From Aquisalimonas sp. (GTDB lineage: Bacteria; Pseudomonadota; Gammaproteobacteria; Nitrococcales; Aquisalimonadaceae), in assembly GCA_007127625.1 (NCBI GenBank), contig SKYZ01000123.1:1-13460 (forward strand): a stretch of DNA of 13,460 nt. The letters run 5' to 3'. The notes under the pieces are model-generated. The model saw only the letters and a program-made list of their open reading frames with translations. It did no database searches and was not told the origin of the DNA. Positions 13,111 through 13,460 of the stretch are shown piece after piece. The translations under genes and the position numbers were made by a program. Numbering within the stretch: position 1 is the stretch's first letter; each line of letters opens with the position of its first letter.

Positions 13111-13164
13111 CCTGTTCCGGCGAGTCCTTGCGAGGACTGCGGAAACGGTGAGCGCTTTTTTTTT
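13104..13164 (+). terminator. Intrinsic terminator (attenuator) in the nirB leader
   Basis: GCGTTCACC (13104-13112) pairs with GGTGAGCGC (13147-13155) with one G-U. TTCCG (13115-13119) pairs with CGGAA (13140-13144). AGTCCT (13123-13128) pairs with AGGACT (13133-13138) around a UGCG tetraloop of the stable UNCG type. Nine T residues follow directly (13156-13164). It lies within the presumed nirB leader, 57 bases before the nirB ATG, so by default it stops transcription before the gene; its 5' arm overlaps NasR hairpin 2. Confidence 0.88.
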
Positions 13165-13221
13165 GCCAGTTGCGCGGCTTCGCGGCGGCGGCAACCGATG
13201 CGACATCCGACGGAGGACGTC

Positions 13222-13460
13222 ATGAAAGAGAAACTGGTTCTGGTCGGCAACGGCATGGCCGGCATGAAGGTCATCGAGGAACTGCAGACCATCGCCCCGG
13301 ACAAGTACGACATCACCGTGTTCGGCGCCGAGCCCTACGGCAACTACAACCGCATCATGCTGTCGCCGCTGCTGGCGGGGGAGAAGTCCCTGGACGACAT
13401 CATGCTCAACAGCGAGTCCTGGTACGACCAGCACGGCATCACCTTCCACAAGGGCAAGGA
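13222..13460 (+). CDS. nirB: Nitrite reductase [NAD(P)H] large subunit NirB (partial, N-terminal part only)
   Basis: 79 codons from ATG 13222, preceded by GGAGG, running off the right edge. The product starts MKEKLVLVGNGMAGMKVIEE with a Rossmann GNGMAG FAD-binding motif (9-14). YDITVFGAEPYGNYNRIMLS (29-48), PLLAGEKSLDDIMLN and a WYDQHGI segment follow, all typical of the NirB N-terminal pyridine nucleotide-disulphide oxidoreductase domain. NirB reduces nitrite to ammonium in the cytoplasm with siroheme and an Fe-S centre in its C-terminal part, not visible here. NasR and the attenuator upstream indicate nitrate/nitrite-responsive assimilation. A separate FAD subunit of an assimilatory nitrate reductase has a similar N-terminus, so NasB/NasC-type alternatives are not fully excluded. 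Confidence 0.88.
   Translation, partial: MKEKLVLVGNGMAGMKVIEELQTIAPDKYDITVFGAEPYGNYNRIMLSPLLAGEKSLDDIMLNSESWYDQHGITFHKGK

Larger units (their letters stand above)
12776..13221. promoter_or_regulatory. nasR-nirB intergenic region with promoter and attenuator leader
   Basis: This 446-base stretch has no supported gene. It contains, in order, an NtrC-like inverted repeat (12894-12908), a sigma-54-like element (12999-13014), two hairpins matching the ANTAR target (13072-13110), an intrinsic terminator (13104-13164) and the nirB ribosome-binding site GGAGG (13212-13216). No clear terminator for nasR itself is seen; GGGCC-CAT-GGCCC near 12805-12817 is a short hairpin without a T-run. Confidence 0.65.

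Noticed and set aside
12811..13111. Minus-strand frames of about 95-112 codons in the nasR-nirB gap
   Set aside because: No recognisable motifs, Arg/Cys-rich composition, and they coincide with the promoter and RNA leader.

Overview
The window is GC-rich, densely packed bacterial DNA. Its gene content points to a proteobacterium, most likely a gammaproteobacterium: a TRAP transporter, a homogentisate (HGA) pathway, a MarR regulator, and a NasR antiterminator next to nirB. A halophilic Halomonadaceae or Ectothiorhodospiraceae-like host is a guess from gene content, not a measurement. No rRNA, tRNA, CRISPR array, phage gene or insertion sequence is visible.

Layout: (1) 1-1986, minus strand: a tripartite TRAP transporter operon dctP-dctQ-dctM, with dctM cut by the left edge. 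(2) 1987-2295: a divergent promoter region. (3) 2296-8328, plus strand: a catabolic run of an FAD aromatic hydroxylase (MhaA-like), a small DUF2783/MhaB-like coupling protein, maleylacetoacetate isomerase, a strong internal promoter, homogentisate 1,2-dioxygenase, a fumarylacetoacetate hydrolase-family enzyme, and an unusual metallo-beta-lactamase-fold protein. (4) 8389-10304, minus strand and convergent: a second FAD hydroxylase plus its own DUF2783/MhaB-like partner. (5) 10700-11197, minus strand: a MarR-family regulator. (6) 11483 to the right edge, plus strand: an unrelated nitrogen block with nasR (NIT + ANTAR antiterminator), a regulatory leader, and the start of nirB.

How it fits together: regions 1-5 read as an uptake and degradation unit for a hydroxylated arylacetate, probably 3-hydroxyphenylacetate. 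The TRAP system would import the acid. The hydroxylase/coupling-protein pairs would convert it to HGA. HGA dioxygenase, the isomerase and the hydrolase would then give fumarate and acetoacetate. No tyrosine-to-HGA genes (hpd, phhA) are present, so the cluster looks dedicated to an exogenous aromatic acid. A perfect 18-bp palindrome sits between the -35 and -10 of the hmgA promoter. Degenerate copies overlap the dctP and mhaA promoters, and a weaker one lies upstream of marR, suggesting that the MarR protein controls the unit. The second hydroxylase pair has no such site.

The nitrogen block contains what looks like a complete NasR-type attenuator. Tandem hairpins with A1/G4 loops are followed by an intrinsic terminator whose 5' arm overlaps the second hairpin. 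They lie just upstream of nirB, downstream of a sigma-54-like promoter and an NtrC-like inverted repeat. The most novel items are the two flanking hydroxylase pairs, the MBL-fold protein that has lost all its second-zinc-site ligands, and the shared palindromic operator.
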